Assembly: GCA_002898355.1 (NCBI GenBank) | Contig: BEHD01000015.1 | Coordinates: 1 to 51,149 of the forward strand | DNA length: 51,149 nt | Direction of reading: 5' to 3' | DNA from: an archaeon HR01 | Lineage (GTDB): Archaea > Thermoproteota > Nitrososphaeria_A > Caldarchaeales > Caldarchaeaceae | Part shown: in pieces, positions 16,531 through 24,794 of the stretch | How the letters are laid out: the number at the start of each line of letters is the position of its first letter | Numbering within the stretch: position 1 is the stretch's first letter | Position numbers and translations under genes: made by a program | The notes under the pieces: generated by a model | What the model was told of the DNA's origin: nothing | Database searches by the model: none | Seen by the model: only the letters and a program-made list of their open reading frames with translations

Positions 16531-17678
16531 AGCCCGCAGACCGGGAATTTGAAGGGGTAGTTATGGAGGTTTCGGGCTCCGTCCGATTTGACCACGACCG
16601 CAGCTCCCAGCTGAAGACCTGCCCTGAGGTCCGGGGTAACAGGCTGTGGCTGTATCACCATCACCATGTTCTCCCTGAATGTGAAGGGTTCTTTCGGATG
16701 CACACTGCCGCCGCTGCCCAGCTCAGGATTCTTAGCCCCCTCACCGTGGAGTAGGCTGTCATATACTGTAAAACCATTCTCCTCGATTATTGAAGACGCC
16801 TTCAGAATATCCTCTGTAGTGGCACCGTCTCTCAAAGCCTTAGATACCCTCTCAAAACATTCCAAAGCCGTCTCAAACAGGCGTCTATAGAGGGGTGTCG
16901 GCTCCCTCCCGACGGCAAAGGGCCTGTGAATCTGCGCATTATATCCATAGTAGCCTACAGTTATCTCAGTTATGACAACATGTCCATGCCGTACAACCCT
17001 TGATGTGGGGAACTGCCACGGCACGTAAAGTGTAGGCTCCTCCATGCTGGTGGTTGATATGAAAGCAATCCAAAGCTGTCCGCCCTCATGTAGGAATGCG
17101 TCATAGACTATTGCTGTCAAGTCGTGCTCAGTCATGCCGGGCCTGATCCGCTTCTCCAAAGCCTCCACTGTCAGGTCCGTCAGATACGCACTCTTTCTAA
17201 ACCATTCAATCTCCTCCTCGCTCCTAATCCACCTTATCCTATCATAGTCGGATGCCACATCCACAAATCTGGCCTCTGGGAGCTTCTCCCTGATCCCCTT
17301 GAAGTGGCTGTAGGGTATGGTGGATAATCCTACTACCCCTATCACACCCCTATCCAGCTTCTTCTTGATGAGGTTATCGACAACACATTTTACGGGGTTG
17401 TTGAAATGCCACTGCACGTCCTCAATCACCGCCATCTCCCTCGTGCATGGTATATGGTTGTAGAAGTGGAGGATCAGGGTTGGCTCCCCATCCAAGGGAA
17501 ATATTAGGTAGGTGGGCATCCAGCTAATGTAATTGCTGAGATAATTCACACTACCTATACCTGCTGTGGAGCTGTAGATAAGGAGCGCCTCCACGCCCTT
17601 CTCCCTCATCATGTTCTTGACAAGCCTATACCGCCTCTCAAACTCACGCTCCGAAAACCTGGGGAAGAGACCGGCCAT
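16524..17678 (-). CDS. M24 (creatinase/aminopeptidase P-like) family protein, metal ligands not conserved
   Basis: An N-terminal creatinase-type domain (REFERRYRLVKNMMREKGVEALLIYS, SVNYLSNY) is followed by a pita-bread fold starting at IRWIRSEEEIEWFRKSAYLTD. The two metal aspartates of peptidases (usually D-x-G...D-x-T-R) are replaced: VVITEITVGYYGYNAQIHRPF. The late Glu ligands are also unclear. It may therefore be a metal-free creatinase-like hydrolase rather than a peptidase. The start is ATG at 17678, about 26 nt from the TATA box AGATATAT (17708-17701). An ATG at 17702 lies inside that promoter. Confidence 0.75.
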   Translation of the reverse strand: MAGLFPRFSEREFERRYRLVKNMMREKGVEALLIYSSTAGIGSVNYLSNYISWMPTYLIFPLDGEPTLILHFYNHIPCTREMAVIEDVQWHFNNPVKCVVDNLIKKKLDRGVIGVVGLSTIPYSHFKGIREKLPEARFVDVASDYDRIRWIRSEEEIEWFRKSAYLTDLTVEALEKRIRPGMTEHDLTAIVYDAFLHEGGQLWIAFISTTSMEEPTLYVPWQFPTSRVVRHGHVVITEITVGYYGYNAQIHRPFAVGREPTPLYRRLFETALECFERVSKALRDGATTEDILKASSIIEENGFTVYDSLLHGEGAKNPELGSGGSVHPKEPFTFRENMVMVIQPQPVTPDLRAGLQLGAAVVVKSDGARNLHNYPFKFPVCGLQ

Positions 17679-17738
17679 GATATAGCGGATTATAGCCCTC
17701 ATATATCTTCTGTGCAGTCAGACACATAATCTGAAAAG

Positions 17739-17747
17739 ATTTAAGAA
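17739..17747 (+). promoter_or_regulatory. TATA box of the aldehyde dehydrogenase gene
   Basis: GATTTAAGA is centred 26 nt before the ATG at 17769. Confidence 0.5.
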
Positions 17748-17768
17748 GGATGGTAGAGGGTATGGTTC

Positions 17769-19277
17769 ATGGCCGAGAAGACTTTAAAGTCTGAGGAGGT
17801 TCATAGATTTGATCTTTTCATAAATGGTAAATGGGAGCAACCCAGCTCGGGTAGATATTTCAAGGTTGTATATCCCTACAATCAGCAGGTTGTCGCAGAA
17901 GTTGCTGAGGCTGGGAGGGATGACGTGGATAAGGCTGTCAGGTCTGCGAGGGATGCTTTCGAGGATGGTGTATGGCGTAAAATGCCGGCCTCCGAGAGGT
18001 CTAGGCTTCTTTGGAGGTTGGCAGACCTGATCGAGTCCGAGGCTGAAAACCTAGCACGGCTAGAGACCCTAAGCAACGGCAAACTCTACAGGGAGATGCT
18101 TGGCCAGCTAAAGGCTATCCCGTACTACTTCAGATATTTCGCCGGCTGGGCCGACAAGATATTGGGTGATGCCAAATACCTGCCAGACAAACCCAACGTT
18201 CTCAACTACACCATCCGGGAGCCATATGGCGTAGTCGCCATAATTGTTCCATGGAACTCACCTATCCTTCTAACAACCTTCTCCCTTGCCCCCGCCCTTG
18301 CATGTGGGAACACAGTTATCGTAAAGCCTTCCAAGAACGCACCGCTCGGGGTGCTCTCCCTCAGCGAGCTGTTCCAGAAAGCCGGTTTCCCGCCGGGCGT
18401 TTTTAACGTGATAGCAGGCCCCGGCCCTATCGGAGAATTGCTTGCAGGCCACCCAGGAGTCGACAAAGTATGTTTCACAGGTGGGACAGATACAGGAATA
18501 CATGTCGCTAGGATAACTTCAAGCAACCTGACCAAATATGTTCTGGAGCTGGGTGGGAAATCGCCTCAGATAGTCTTTGAGGACTGCGACGTAGACACCG
18601 CTGTGAGCGGTGTAGTTTCTGGGATAGTTGCGGCCACAGGGCAGACATGTGTTGCAGGTTCTAGGCTTCTGGTCCAGAAGGGTTTGTACGAATACTTCCT
18701 TGAGAGACTTCGGGAGGTTTTCCAGAGGATCAGGCTTGGAGACCCGATGGACCCGCAGACCCAGATGGGGCCTGCTGCCACACGGGAGCAGCTTGAGAAG
18801 ATACTCTACTACATCGAGTCAGCCAAGAGTGAGGGGGCTAGACTTATCTATGGTGGGGAAAGACCTCAAGACCCATCGCTGTCAGCGGGATTCTTCATAC
18901 TCCCCACAATCTTCGCCGATGTTAAGCCAAATATGACCATATGGCGTGAGGAGATATTCGGCCCGGTTTTAGCTGTCACAAGCTTCGAGACAGAAGAGGA
19001 GGCGATAAGGCTGGCCAACTCTGTTGACTTCGGGCTTGCGGCAGGTATATGGACCAGAGATATCTACAAGGCGCATCGTGTAGCTAGAAATGTCCAGGCC
19101 GGCACCGTCTGGATTAACATGTATAGAAGCCTATCGTATGCCTCACCATTCGGCGGGTTCAAGAAGAGTGGAGTCGGCAGGGAGCTAGGGGTGGAGGCTA
19201 TCCGTGAGTTTACACAGGTGAAGAGTGTGTGGGTTGAGCTCTCCGGGCAGAAGCGGGACCCATTCATACTGGGTTGA
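17769..19277 (+). CDS. NAD(P)-dependent aldehyde dehydrogenase
   Basis: 502 residues, the usual length. The blocks run in order: FINGKWEQPSSGRYF, VVAIIVPWNSPILL, NTVIVKPSKNAPLG (cofactor Lys), FTGGTDTGIHVAR, LELGGKSPQIV (general-base Glu), ATGQTCVAGSRLL (catalytic Cys), EEIFGPVL and SPFGGFKKSGVGRELG. It oxidises an aldehyde or semialdehyde to the acid. The FKKSGVGRELG ending resembles betaine/hydroxymuconic-type ALDH more than CoA-acylating methylmalonate-semialdehyde dehydrogenase. A TATA box 26 nt upstream gives a leaderless start, and a lipoyl-domain gene follows after 33 bp with its own promoter. Confidence 0.93.
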   Translation: MAEKTLKSEEVHRFDLFINGKWEQPSSGRYFKVVYPYNQQVVAEVAEAGRDDVDKAVRSARDAFEDGVWRKMPASERSRLLWRLADLIESEAENLARLETLSNGKLYREMLGQLKAIPYYFRYFAGWADKILGDAKYLPDKPNVLNYTIREPYGVVAIIVPWNSPILLTTFSLAPALACGNTVIVKPSKNAPLGVLSLSELFQKAGFPPGVFNVIAGPGPIGELLAGHPGVDKVCFTGGTDTGIHVARITSSNLTKYVLELGGKSPQIVFEDCDVDTAVSGVVSGIVAATGQTCVAGSRLLVQKGLYEYFLERLREVFQRIRLGDPMDPQTQMGPAATREQLEKILYYIESAKSEGARLIYGGERPQDPSLSAGFFILPTIFADVKPNMTIWREEIFGPVLAVTSFETEEEAIRLANSVDFGLAAGIWTRDIYKAHRVARNVQAGTVWINMYRSLSYASPFGGFKKSGVGRELGVEAIREFTQVKSVWVELSGQKRDPFILG

Positions 19278-19279
19278 AA

Positions 19280-19289
19280 ACTTTAAAAG
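19280..19289 (+). promoter_or_regulatory. TATA box of the lipoyl-protein gene
   Basis: ACTTTAAAAG is centred 26 nt before the ATG at 19311. Confidence 0.5.
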
Positions 19290-19310
19290 AAAAAACAAAC
19301 CCCAACGAAT

Positions 19311-19556
19311 ATGGCCGGTACATACAAGTTGATTCTACCACGTATTGATGTGGCTATGGAGTCGGGGAGGATTAGCGAGTGGGTGAAGAAAGAAGGTGAT
19401 AGAGTGTCAAAAGATGAGCTGGTGGCTATAGTTGAGACAGAGAAGGCAGCCATCGAGATAAGGTCCGAGGTAGACGGCGTACTAGTTAAGATACTTCACA
19501 ACGTAGGAGAAGAGGTTAATGTTGGCGAGCCAATAGCAGAGATAAAGACTGACTAG
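19311..19556 (+). CDS. Stand-alone lipoyl-domain protein (split E2 of a 2-oxoacid dehydrogenase complex)
   Basis: 81 residues that make up exactly one lipoyl domain: LPRIDVAMESGRISEWVKKEGDRV, then VETEKAAIEIRSEVDGVLVK, with the lysine of the ETEKA hairpin turn as the attachment site, then GEEVNVGEPIAEI. In usual E2 proteins this domain is the N-terminus of a 400-residue chain. Here it ends with a stop, and the catalytic E2 domain is a separate gene at 20601. It could swing acyl groups between E1 and E2, or serve as an H-protein-like carrier, but the E2-type sequence and the neighbouring E1 genes favour the former. Confidence 0.88.
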   Translation: MAGTYKLILPRIDVAMESGRISEWVKKEGDRVSKDELVAIVETEKAAIEIRSEVDGVLVKILHNVGEEVNVGEPIAEIKTD

Positions 19557-19562
19557 AGATAC

Positions 19563-19570
19563 ATTTATAC
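19563..19570 (+). promoter_or_regulatory. TATA box of the first luciferase-like gene
   Basis: ATTTATAC is centred 27 nt before the ATG at 19593. Confidence 0.5.
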
Positions 19571-19592
19571 AGCCACTATCCACAAAATACAC

Positions 19593-20594
19593 ATGGACAG
19601 CAGCTTTAGCTATGGTGTAGGCCTGCAGACATATACTGGAGGCATGTGGGATGGCGTTAAGCCAACGCTGGAAGAGCTGGGCGCCTACGTGAGGAGGGCC
19701 GAGGAACTTGGCTATACGACCATCTGGCACACCGACAGACTGTTACCCACAGTCCCGCCAGGCTACAGCACAGCATGGTATGAGCCCCTAACCACCCTAT
19801 CCTCCATCATTCCGTATATCAAAAAGGCTGGAGTAGGGACATCAGCGGTAGTGCTGCCTCTGAGGAACCCGGTCATACTGGCTAAACAGCTGGCTACGAT
19901 GGATGTCCTCTCTGGCGGACGGCTTAAGGTTGGGATTGCAATGGGCTGGTCGCAGCAGGAATATGCAGCCACAGGAACGGACTTCAAACGCCGGTCCGCG
20001 ATTTACAGCGAGTACATTAGGGTATTAAGCATGCTACTCACTGGAGAGAAGGTAAGCTTCCAGGGTAGATATGTTAGCATCTCTGATGTTGAGATAAGAC
20101 CGCATCCGGTCCAGCGGCCTAGGCCTCCAATCTACATGGGGGGTGGGGGACCATGGGTTGGGGTCGACGACACCATGAGGGAGAAGCTTGAGCTGAGGGT
20201 TTTCAGCCGTATAGCTGAGATGGCCGACGGATGGATTGCTGGAGCACGCATAGACGCCAGCACTGCCCAGAGATACATACAGCTGTTGAGGAAGCTCATC
20301 AGTGAGAGGGGGAGAGACCCGGCAAAGTTTACAATACTTAACCAGAACTTCGTATATGTATATGGGGTTAGCGGCTCCCAAGAAGAATTGAAGTCTAAGA
20401 TTAACAAGATAGTGCCTACACCTTTCGATGCCGCCACAAAGGTCTGGATAGTTGGTGAAAAACAGGATGTAGCAGCCCGGATAGATAAAATGGTCAACGC
20501 AGGTGTCCAGCATTTCATAGTATGGCCTGTTGGGAACCATCTTCCAACCATAGAATACCTCGCAGAAGAGATATTTCCAAAATATGTGAAGTGA
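19593..20594 (+). CDS. Luciferase-like (LLM) flavin- or F420-dependent oxidoreductase 1
   Basis: The 333-residue barrel protein has the LLM pattern: EELGYTTIWHTDRL, GTSAVVLPLRNPVILAKQLATMDVLSGGRLKVGIAMGW (broken across the motif), RGRYVSISDVEIRPHPVQRPRPPIYMGGGG, and WIAGAR. In archaea such enzymes commonly use coenzyme F420 (N5,N10-methylene-H4MPT reductase or F420-dependent dehydrogenases), but the cofactor is inferred. It is inserted between the two halves of the split E2. Its stop lies 6 nt before the E2 catalytic gene, so those two are co-transcribed. It shares N-terminal sequence patterns with the gene at 24795-25769. Confidence 0.85.
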   Translation: MDSSFSYGVGLQTYTGGMWDGVKPTLEELGAYVRRAEELGYTTIWHTDRLLPTVPPGYSTAWYEPLTTLSSIIPYIKKAGVGTSAVVLPLRNPVILAKQLATMDVLSGGRLKVGIAMGWSQQEYAATGTDFKRRSAIYSEYIRVLSMLLTGEKVSFQGRYVSISDVEIRPHPVQRPRPPIYMGGGGPWVGVDDTMREKLELRVFSRIAEMADGWIAGARIDASTAQRYIQLLRKLISERGRDPAKFTILNQNFVYVYGVSGSQEELKSKINKIVPTPFDAATKVWIVGEKQDVAARIDKMVNAGVQHFIVWPVGNHLPTIEYLAEEIFPKYVK

Positions 20595-20600
20595 AACATT

Positions 20601-21257
20601 TTGGTAAGAACAGTGAAGATTAGCGGTGTTAGGAAGGGTATTGCTGACAGACTTGCCTTCAGTATGCGGACATCGATACCAGTCACCCTTATGACAACTT
20701 TTCAAGCAGACAACTTGTTCAACGCCTATCGTCAGATGAAGAGTGTCGCTGGAGATATGGCCCCAAGCATAACATCGATACTTGTCCATATCTGTTCCCA
20801 AGTCCTGAGAAAGTGGGATGAATTCAACGCAATAATTGAGGGGGATGAGATCAAGATAATGGATGAGGTGAATATTGCAGTGGCAGTCGATACTCCGAGG
20901 GGGCTTTTTGCACCGGTTATCCGGAATGCGGACAGGTTGAAGCTTGCAGAGATTGAGCTGGCCCTGAGGAGCCTGACCGAGAAAGCTGTCACAGGCAAGA
21001 TAACCTATGGCGAGCTTTCAGGACACACATTCACCATCACCAATCTCGGTAGTGAAGGTGTTACATATTTTACTCCAGTCATAAACCCGCCCGCAATAAG
21101 CATACTGGGGGTTGGAACTATTCAGAAGAGTGGTGAAGGTATGATCGGACATCTAAGCCTCGTGTTTGATCACAGGGCCGTTGACGGTGCTCCAGCAGCT
21201 CGATTCCTAGCCGAAATAAGAAAAGCCGTCGAGTCCTTCACACAACCAGCCTTCTAG
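20601..21257 (+). CDS. E2 catalytic (acyltransferase) domain protein of a 2-oxoacid dehydrogenase complex, lacking lipoyl and E1/E3-binding domains
   Basis: 218 residues that align with only the C-terminal catalytic domain of dihydrolipoamide acyltransferases: VKISGVRKGIADRLAFSMRT at the start, IAVAVDTPRGLFAPVIRNAD, GHTFTITNLGSEGV, and the active site FDHRAVDGAPAARFL with the DHRxxDG histidine. No lipoyl domain, hinge or peripheral-subunit-binding domain precedes it. The TTG start at 20601 follows the LLM stop by 6 nt. No longer frame exists upstream. It converges on E1beta with a 20-nt overlap of coding sequence. Confidence 0.9.
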   Translation: MVRTVKISGVRKGIADRLAFSMRTSIPVTLMTTFQADNLFNAYRQMKSVAGDMAPSITSILVHICSQVLRKWDEFNAIIEGDEIKIMDEVNIAVAVDTPRGLFAPVIRNADRLKLAEIELALRSLTEKAVTGKITYGELSGHTFTITNLGSEGVTYFTPVINPPAISILGVGTIQKSGEGMIGHLSLVFDHRAVDGAPAARFLAEIRKAVESFTQPAF

Positions 21258-22236
21258 CAGCCTCCACTATCTTATCAGAGGTTACCATATACCTCCTCTC
21301 AAGTTCGGCTGACTGGGGAGCCGGCATGGGAGGAGAGTTCAGCCTAATGATGGGTGCCTCGAGATAGTCGAACCCATACTCACATACGTGGCTCGCTACC
21401 TCAGCTGACACCCCACAAGTCTTAACACTGTCCTCGGCGACAATCAGTCTGTTGGTTCTTTTTACAGATTCTAAGACCGTTTGATAGTCCATAGGCATAA
21501 TTGTCCTCAAGTCTACCACTTCGGCTTTAATTCCGTATGCGGACAGCTGTTCAGCCGCAGCCATAGCCTCGGATACAACCCTTGAGACAGCGACGATAGA
21601 TATGTCATCACCGCTTCTCTTCACCTCCGCTTTCCCAATGGGTATCAGATACTCCTCCTCAGGAACAGGGCCTTTGTAGCCATAGTATGTCCTATTAACG
21701 TATAGTGCTCCCGACTCTATAAACAAGACAGGGTCGTCATCCCTTATTGAAGACTTTATCAGACCTTTAGCGTCTTTTGGTGTGGAGGGAGCAACAATCT
21801 TTAGCCCTGGAGCCTGCATGAAGGAGGCTGCTAGAAACTGTGTATGCTGACTCCCATAAGCTCTTCCTAGACTGTATTGGGTTCTAACAACCAATGGAAG
21901 CTTGACCTGGCCACCGCTCATGAAACGCATTTTTGAGGCATGTGTCACTATCTGGTCGAAGGCAATCCCGGCGAAGTCGAAGAACATTAACTCGGCGACG
22001 GGGCGTAAACCGTTGAGGGCTGCGCCTATAGCCGCACCCACGATAGCTATCTCAGAGATGGGTGTATCCAACACTCTTTTCGGGCCAAACTCTTTAAGAA
22101 GGTCTTTGGTGACCTTGTAGACACCGCCGGAGGCCGCCACCTCCTCACCGAATACAATTACGCTATCATCTCTGCGCATCTCCTCCCGCAGACCCTCATT
22201 TAGAGCCTCCACGTATGTAAGCTCCCTATCCGCCAA
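21238..22236 (-). CDS. 2-oxoacid dehydrogenase E1 beta subunit
   Basis: 332 residues with the transketolase-like pyrimidine domain and C-terminal domain of E1beta: LTYVEALNEGLREEM, VIVFGEEVAASGGVYKVTKDL, RVLDTPISEIAIVGAAIGAALNG, ASKMRFMSGGQVKLPLVVRTQYS, and VVDLRTIMPMDYQTV. With E1alpha it forms the thiamine-diphosphate-dependent decarboxylase that loads lipoyl groups. Similar proteins occur in pyruvate, branched-chain and acetoin dehydrogenase complexes; the substrate cannot be fixed from sequence. The TTG start at 22236 is preceded by GGAAGGTG and lies 11 nt after the E1alpha stop. Confidence 0.93.
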   Translation of the reverse strand: MADRELTYVEALNEGLREEMRRDDSVIVFGEEVAASGGVYKVTKDLLKEFGPKRVLDTPISEIAIVGAAIGAALNGLRPVAELMFFDFAGIAFDQIVTHASKMRFMSGGQVKLPLVVRTQYSLGRAYGSQHTQFLAASFMQAPGLKIVAPSTPKDAKGLIKSSIRDDDPVLFIESGALYVNRTYYGYKGPVPEEEYLIPIGKAEVKRSGDDISIVAVSRVVSEAMAAAEQLSAYGIKAEVVDLRTIMPMDYQTVLESVKRTNRLIVAEDSVKTCGVSAEVASHVCEYGFDYLEAPIIRLNSPPMPAPQSAELERRYMVTSDKIVEAARRLVV

Positions 22237-22247
22237 ACACCTTCCAC

Positions 22248-23240
22248 CTACACCGGATTAGAATATACAAGTGAGGCTAGCTCTTCGTAGCCATATACGG
22301 GTGAGTTTAGAACCTCATTTACGATAGCCTCCAACTGTTTGGAGACATCATCCTCTATCATCTTCCACTCCTCATCCCTTAAGAGGCCGGCTGACTTCAT
22401 CTTCTCCGCCAGGCTCTTGATAGGATCTCTCTTAAGCCATTCCTCGATCTCCACTTTGGGCCTGTATCCAGTGCCTAGATCGTAGGCTCCATGCCCCTTG
22501 AAACGATATGTCCTGCATTCTATGAATGCCGGCCCGCCTCCGGCCCTTATCTTCTCTAGGGCTTTGAGGGTTGTCTCATAAACCTCTAATACATCGCTGC
22601 CTAGGGCTGTATACGCCGGCATCCCATAGCATGCCGCCCTACCCGCTATACTCTCACCTGCAAAGACCGATTTTATTGGTGTAGTCATTGCATAGAGATT
22701 GTTCTCACATACGAAGAGGACCGGCAGTTTCCACGCGGCCGCCAGGTTCAAGGCTTCGTGAAAGGCGCCGGTGTTAACGGCTCCGTCTCCGAAGAAGGTT
22801 ACCGCTACATTTCTGCTCTCCCTGTACTTGAACCCCAGCGCCACACCTACGGCTATTGGTAAGCCGCTGCCGACAATTGCCGTGGCAAGCGGTATATTAT
22901 GCTCAGCGGAGATTGGTGCGTGCATGGAGCCACCCAATCCTTTACAGGTACCCACAGACTTCCCCAATATCTCACCTAGGACAGCTTTCATAGGCACTCC
23001 ACGGGCTATACCATGTCCATGACCTCTATACGTTGAGATTACTACGTCATCCTTCTCCAAGGCCTCGACCACACCTACCGCAACACCCTCCTGACCAATA
23101 TAGAGATGTGTAGGCCCTTGTATACGCCCTTCACGGTAGAGCTTCTCAACACGCTCCTCAAACATCCTTATCTCAATCATCTTCCTCAACATTGTCAGTA
23201 ACTTGTCTCTGGAGATGAGAAGTTGTTGATGTGAATTCAT
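22248..23240 (-). CDS. 2-oxoacid dehydrogenase E1 alpha subunit
   Basis: About 330 residues, the usual length. They include the family opening RKMIEIRMFEERVEKLYREG, then GPTHLYIGQEGVAVGVV, YRGHGHGIARGV, GLGGSMHAP, and the thiamine-diphosphate motif GDGAVNTGAFHEALNLA ending in CENN. It pairs with E1beta directly downstream in one operon. The open frame begins at 23282, but a minus-strand TTTAAATA box lies at 23264-23272, so the ATG at 23240 (MNSHQQLL) gives the leaderless start and is preferred. No E3 dihydrolipoamide dehydrogenase gene is in the window. Confidence 0.92.
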   Translation of the reverse strand: MNSHQQLLISRDKLLTMLRKMIEIRMFEERVEKLYREGRIQGPTHLYIGQEGVAVGVVEALEKDDVVISTYRGHGHGIARGVPMKAVLGEILGKSVGTCKGLGGSMHAPISAEHNIPLATAIVGSGLPIAVGVALGFKYRESRNVAVTFFGDGAVNTGAFHEALNLAAAWKLPVLFVCENNLYAMTTPIKSVFAGESIAGRAACYGMPAYTALGSDVLEVYETTLKALEKIRAGGGPAFIECRTYRFKGHGAYDLGTGYRPKVEIEEWLKRDPIKSLAEKMKSAGLLRDEEWKMIEDDVSKQLEAIVNEVLNSPVYGYEELASLVYSNPV

Positions 23241-23301
23241 CAGAGGCATGCAGAGCCTAGATGTATTTAAAAATTGCGGCATAGACCCGAAAAATGCTAT
23301 A

Positions 23302-24747
23302 CTACCCCATCATCTCCCTGAACTCAACTGCGTCCTTCCAACTCACCGGTTCATGGCCACCCACCCTACACGCCTTCTCAAAATATTCCGATAACGGCTC
23401 CCTAAACCTTTCATGGACACAGTTCTCTATAATCTGTTCTGCCCTTTCTCTAGGTGACAACCCCCTCAAATCAGCCCACCCAGTCTCCGTTACTAGAAAG
23501 TCTATGTCATGTTCGGGGACATCAACATGGGAGCAGACCGGGACTATCCTTGAAATTTTGCCATCCGATGTTGCTGAGGGCAGGGCCAGAATCGTGAGAG
23601 ATGCATTTCTCGAGAAGTCGCCGGAGCCGCCGACGCCGTTGTATATGTCGCCTCCAACATGTGTGATATTCGTGTTTCCATAGATATCCACTTCTATCGC
23701 CTGCTGGATGGAGATGAGGTTCATCCTTGATATAACCTCAGCCCTGTTGGTTATCTCGTATGGCCTTAAAACCAATCTATCCAAAAAGCTGGGCAGCTCA
23801 CCGTAAACATCCTCAAGTATCTTTTCCTGACCACGTAGCGTGTAGATGCATGATGAAGATATTGCATCTATTTTATCGCCTAAGCTATCAACCCAGTCAA
23901 CTGTTATGGCTTCTGACCAGACTCTCACGTCTCTAAACTTTATTCGTTGCAGTAGGGCGCTGGCCAGAGGGCCGGCTCCTGGCTGTAGAGTATAGGATCT
24001 GCTTATTCGATGCTCTCCCACAACTTCTCCAAGCACCTCTACTATGTGTTCAGCTATAGACAGCTCGACCGGCCCAACCCCGCTGTATGCGCCAGCCCCG
24101 CTCTCAGGCCTATCTGTCAATATTATACCCATTATCTTGTCCCTAGGGCATTTCACAACAGGCTCGCCAACTCTGTCCAAGACATTACTAATCGGTATAG
24201 GCTCTCGGTCCCTAGGAAGGAATATGTCGTGTAGACCATACATCACGGGTTTAGAGATATTGACCTCGACGACAATCTTCTGAGCAGCCTCAACCATTGC
24301 AGGAACAGCATCGACTGAGAGGGAGGGGATGATACCGTCATCAGTTATACCGGTCGACTCGATAAACGCCACATCAACCTTCCTAGCCTGGGGTATTCCA
24401 CCGGTCCTCAGCAACCTGCTGAACTCGGATAGCCAGTAGTCGGCTAGATGGAGTGAACCCTTGTTGGCCATCTCCCGGGATATTTTTCCTGATGCAGCCG
24501 GATAGCGTCTACCAACATTAATTAATGAAAGGCCGTACTCAAAAGCGCTGGTGGTGGTGCCGCCTGTTAGAACTGTTAGATAAAGGTCTCCGTCATAGTG
24601 TGAGAGGGCTTCAGGGACCTCCTTCACCAAAGCAGTCCCTGCCATGCCACCGAACGCCACCACACCCGTTCTGGGAATAAATTTCAAAACATCATCGGGG
24701 TCCATTATCAAATGCTCCATTGTGTGTGGGATGCGGATATCCTTCAT
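23302..24747 (-). CDS. Acetyl-CoA hydrolase/CoA-transferase family protein
   Basis: 481 residues matching the Ach1/Cat1 family. It has VAFGGMAGTALVKEVPEAL near the start, FIESTGITDDG, QQAIEVDIYGNTN with the catalytic Glu of the second domain, and GVGGSGDFSRNASLTI, the glycine-rich CoA-binding loop. The family transfers CoA between acids (succinyl-CoA:acetate, 4-hydroxybutyrate) or hydrolyses acetyl-CoA. With the E1/E2 genes beside it, it could shuffle CoA among short-chain acids. Start: ATG 24747, 26 nt below the TATA box CATATAAG (24776-24769). The ATG at 24768 would overlap the box. Confidence 0.9.
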   Translation of the reverse strand: MKDIRIPHTMEHLIMDPDDVLKFIPRTGVVAFGGMAGTALVKEVPEALSHYDGDLYLTVLTGGTTTSAFEYGLSLINVGRRYPAASGKISREMANKGSLHLADYWLSEFSRLLRTGGIPQARKVDVAFIESTGITDDGIIPSLSVDAVPAMVEAAQKIVVEVNISKPVMYGLHDIFLPRDREPIPISNVLDRVGEPVVKCPRDKIMGIILTDRPESGAGAYSGVGPVELSIAEHIVEVLGEVVGEHRISRSYTLQPGAGPLASALLQRIKFRDVRVWSEAITVDWVDSLGDKIDAISSSCIYTLRGQEKILEDVYGELPSFLDRLVLRPYEITNRAEVISRMNLISIQQAIEVDIYGNTNITHVGGDIYNGVGGSGDFSRNASLTILALPSATSDGKISRIVPVCSHVDVPEHDIDFLVTETGWADLRGLSPRERAEQIIENCVHERFREPLSEYFEKACRVGGHEPVSWKDAVEFREMMG

Positions 24748-24768
24748 CAGAAGTCGAGTCCAATACAT

Positions 24769-24776
24769 CTTATATG
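24769..24776 (-). promoter_or_regulatory. TATA box of the CoA-transferase gene
   Basis: CATATAAG on the minus strand is centred 26 nt before the ATG at 24747, which moves the start downstream of the longest frame. Confidence 0.55.
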
Positions 24777-24794
24777 AATGTTGTGAAGGCCGGT

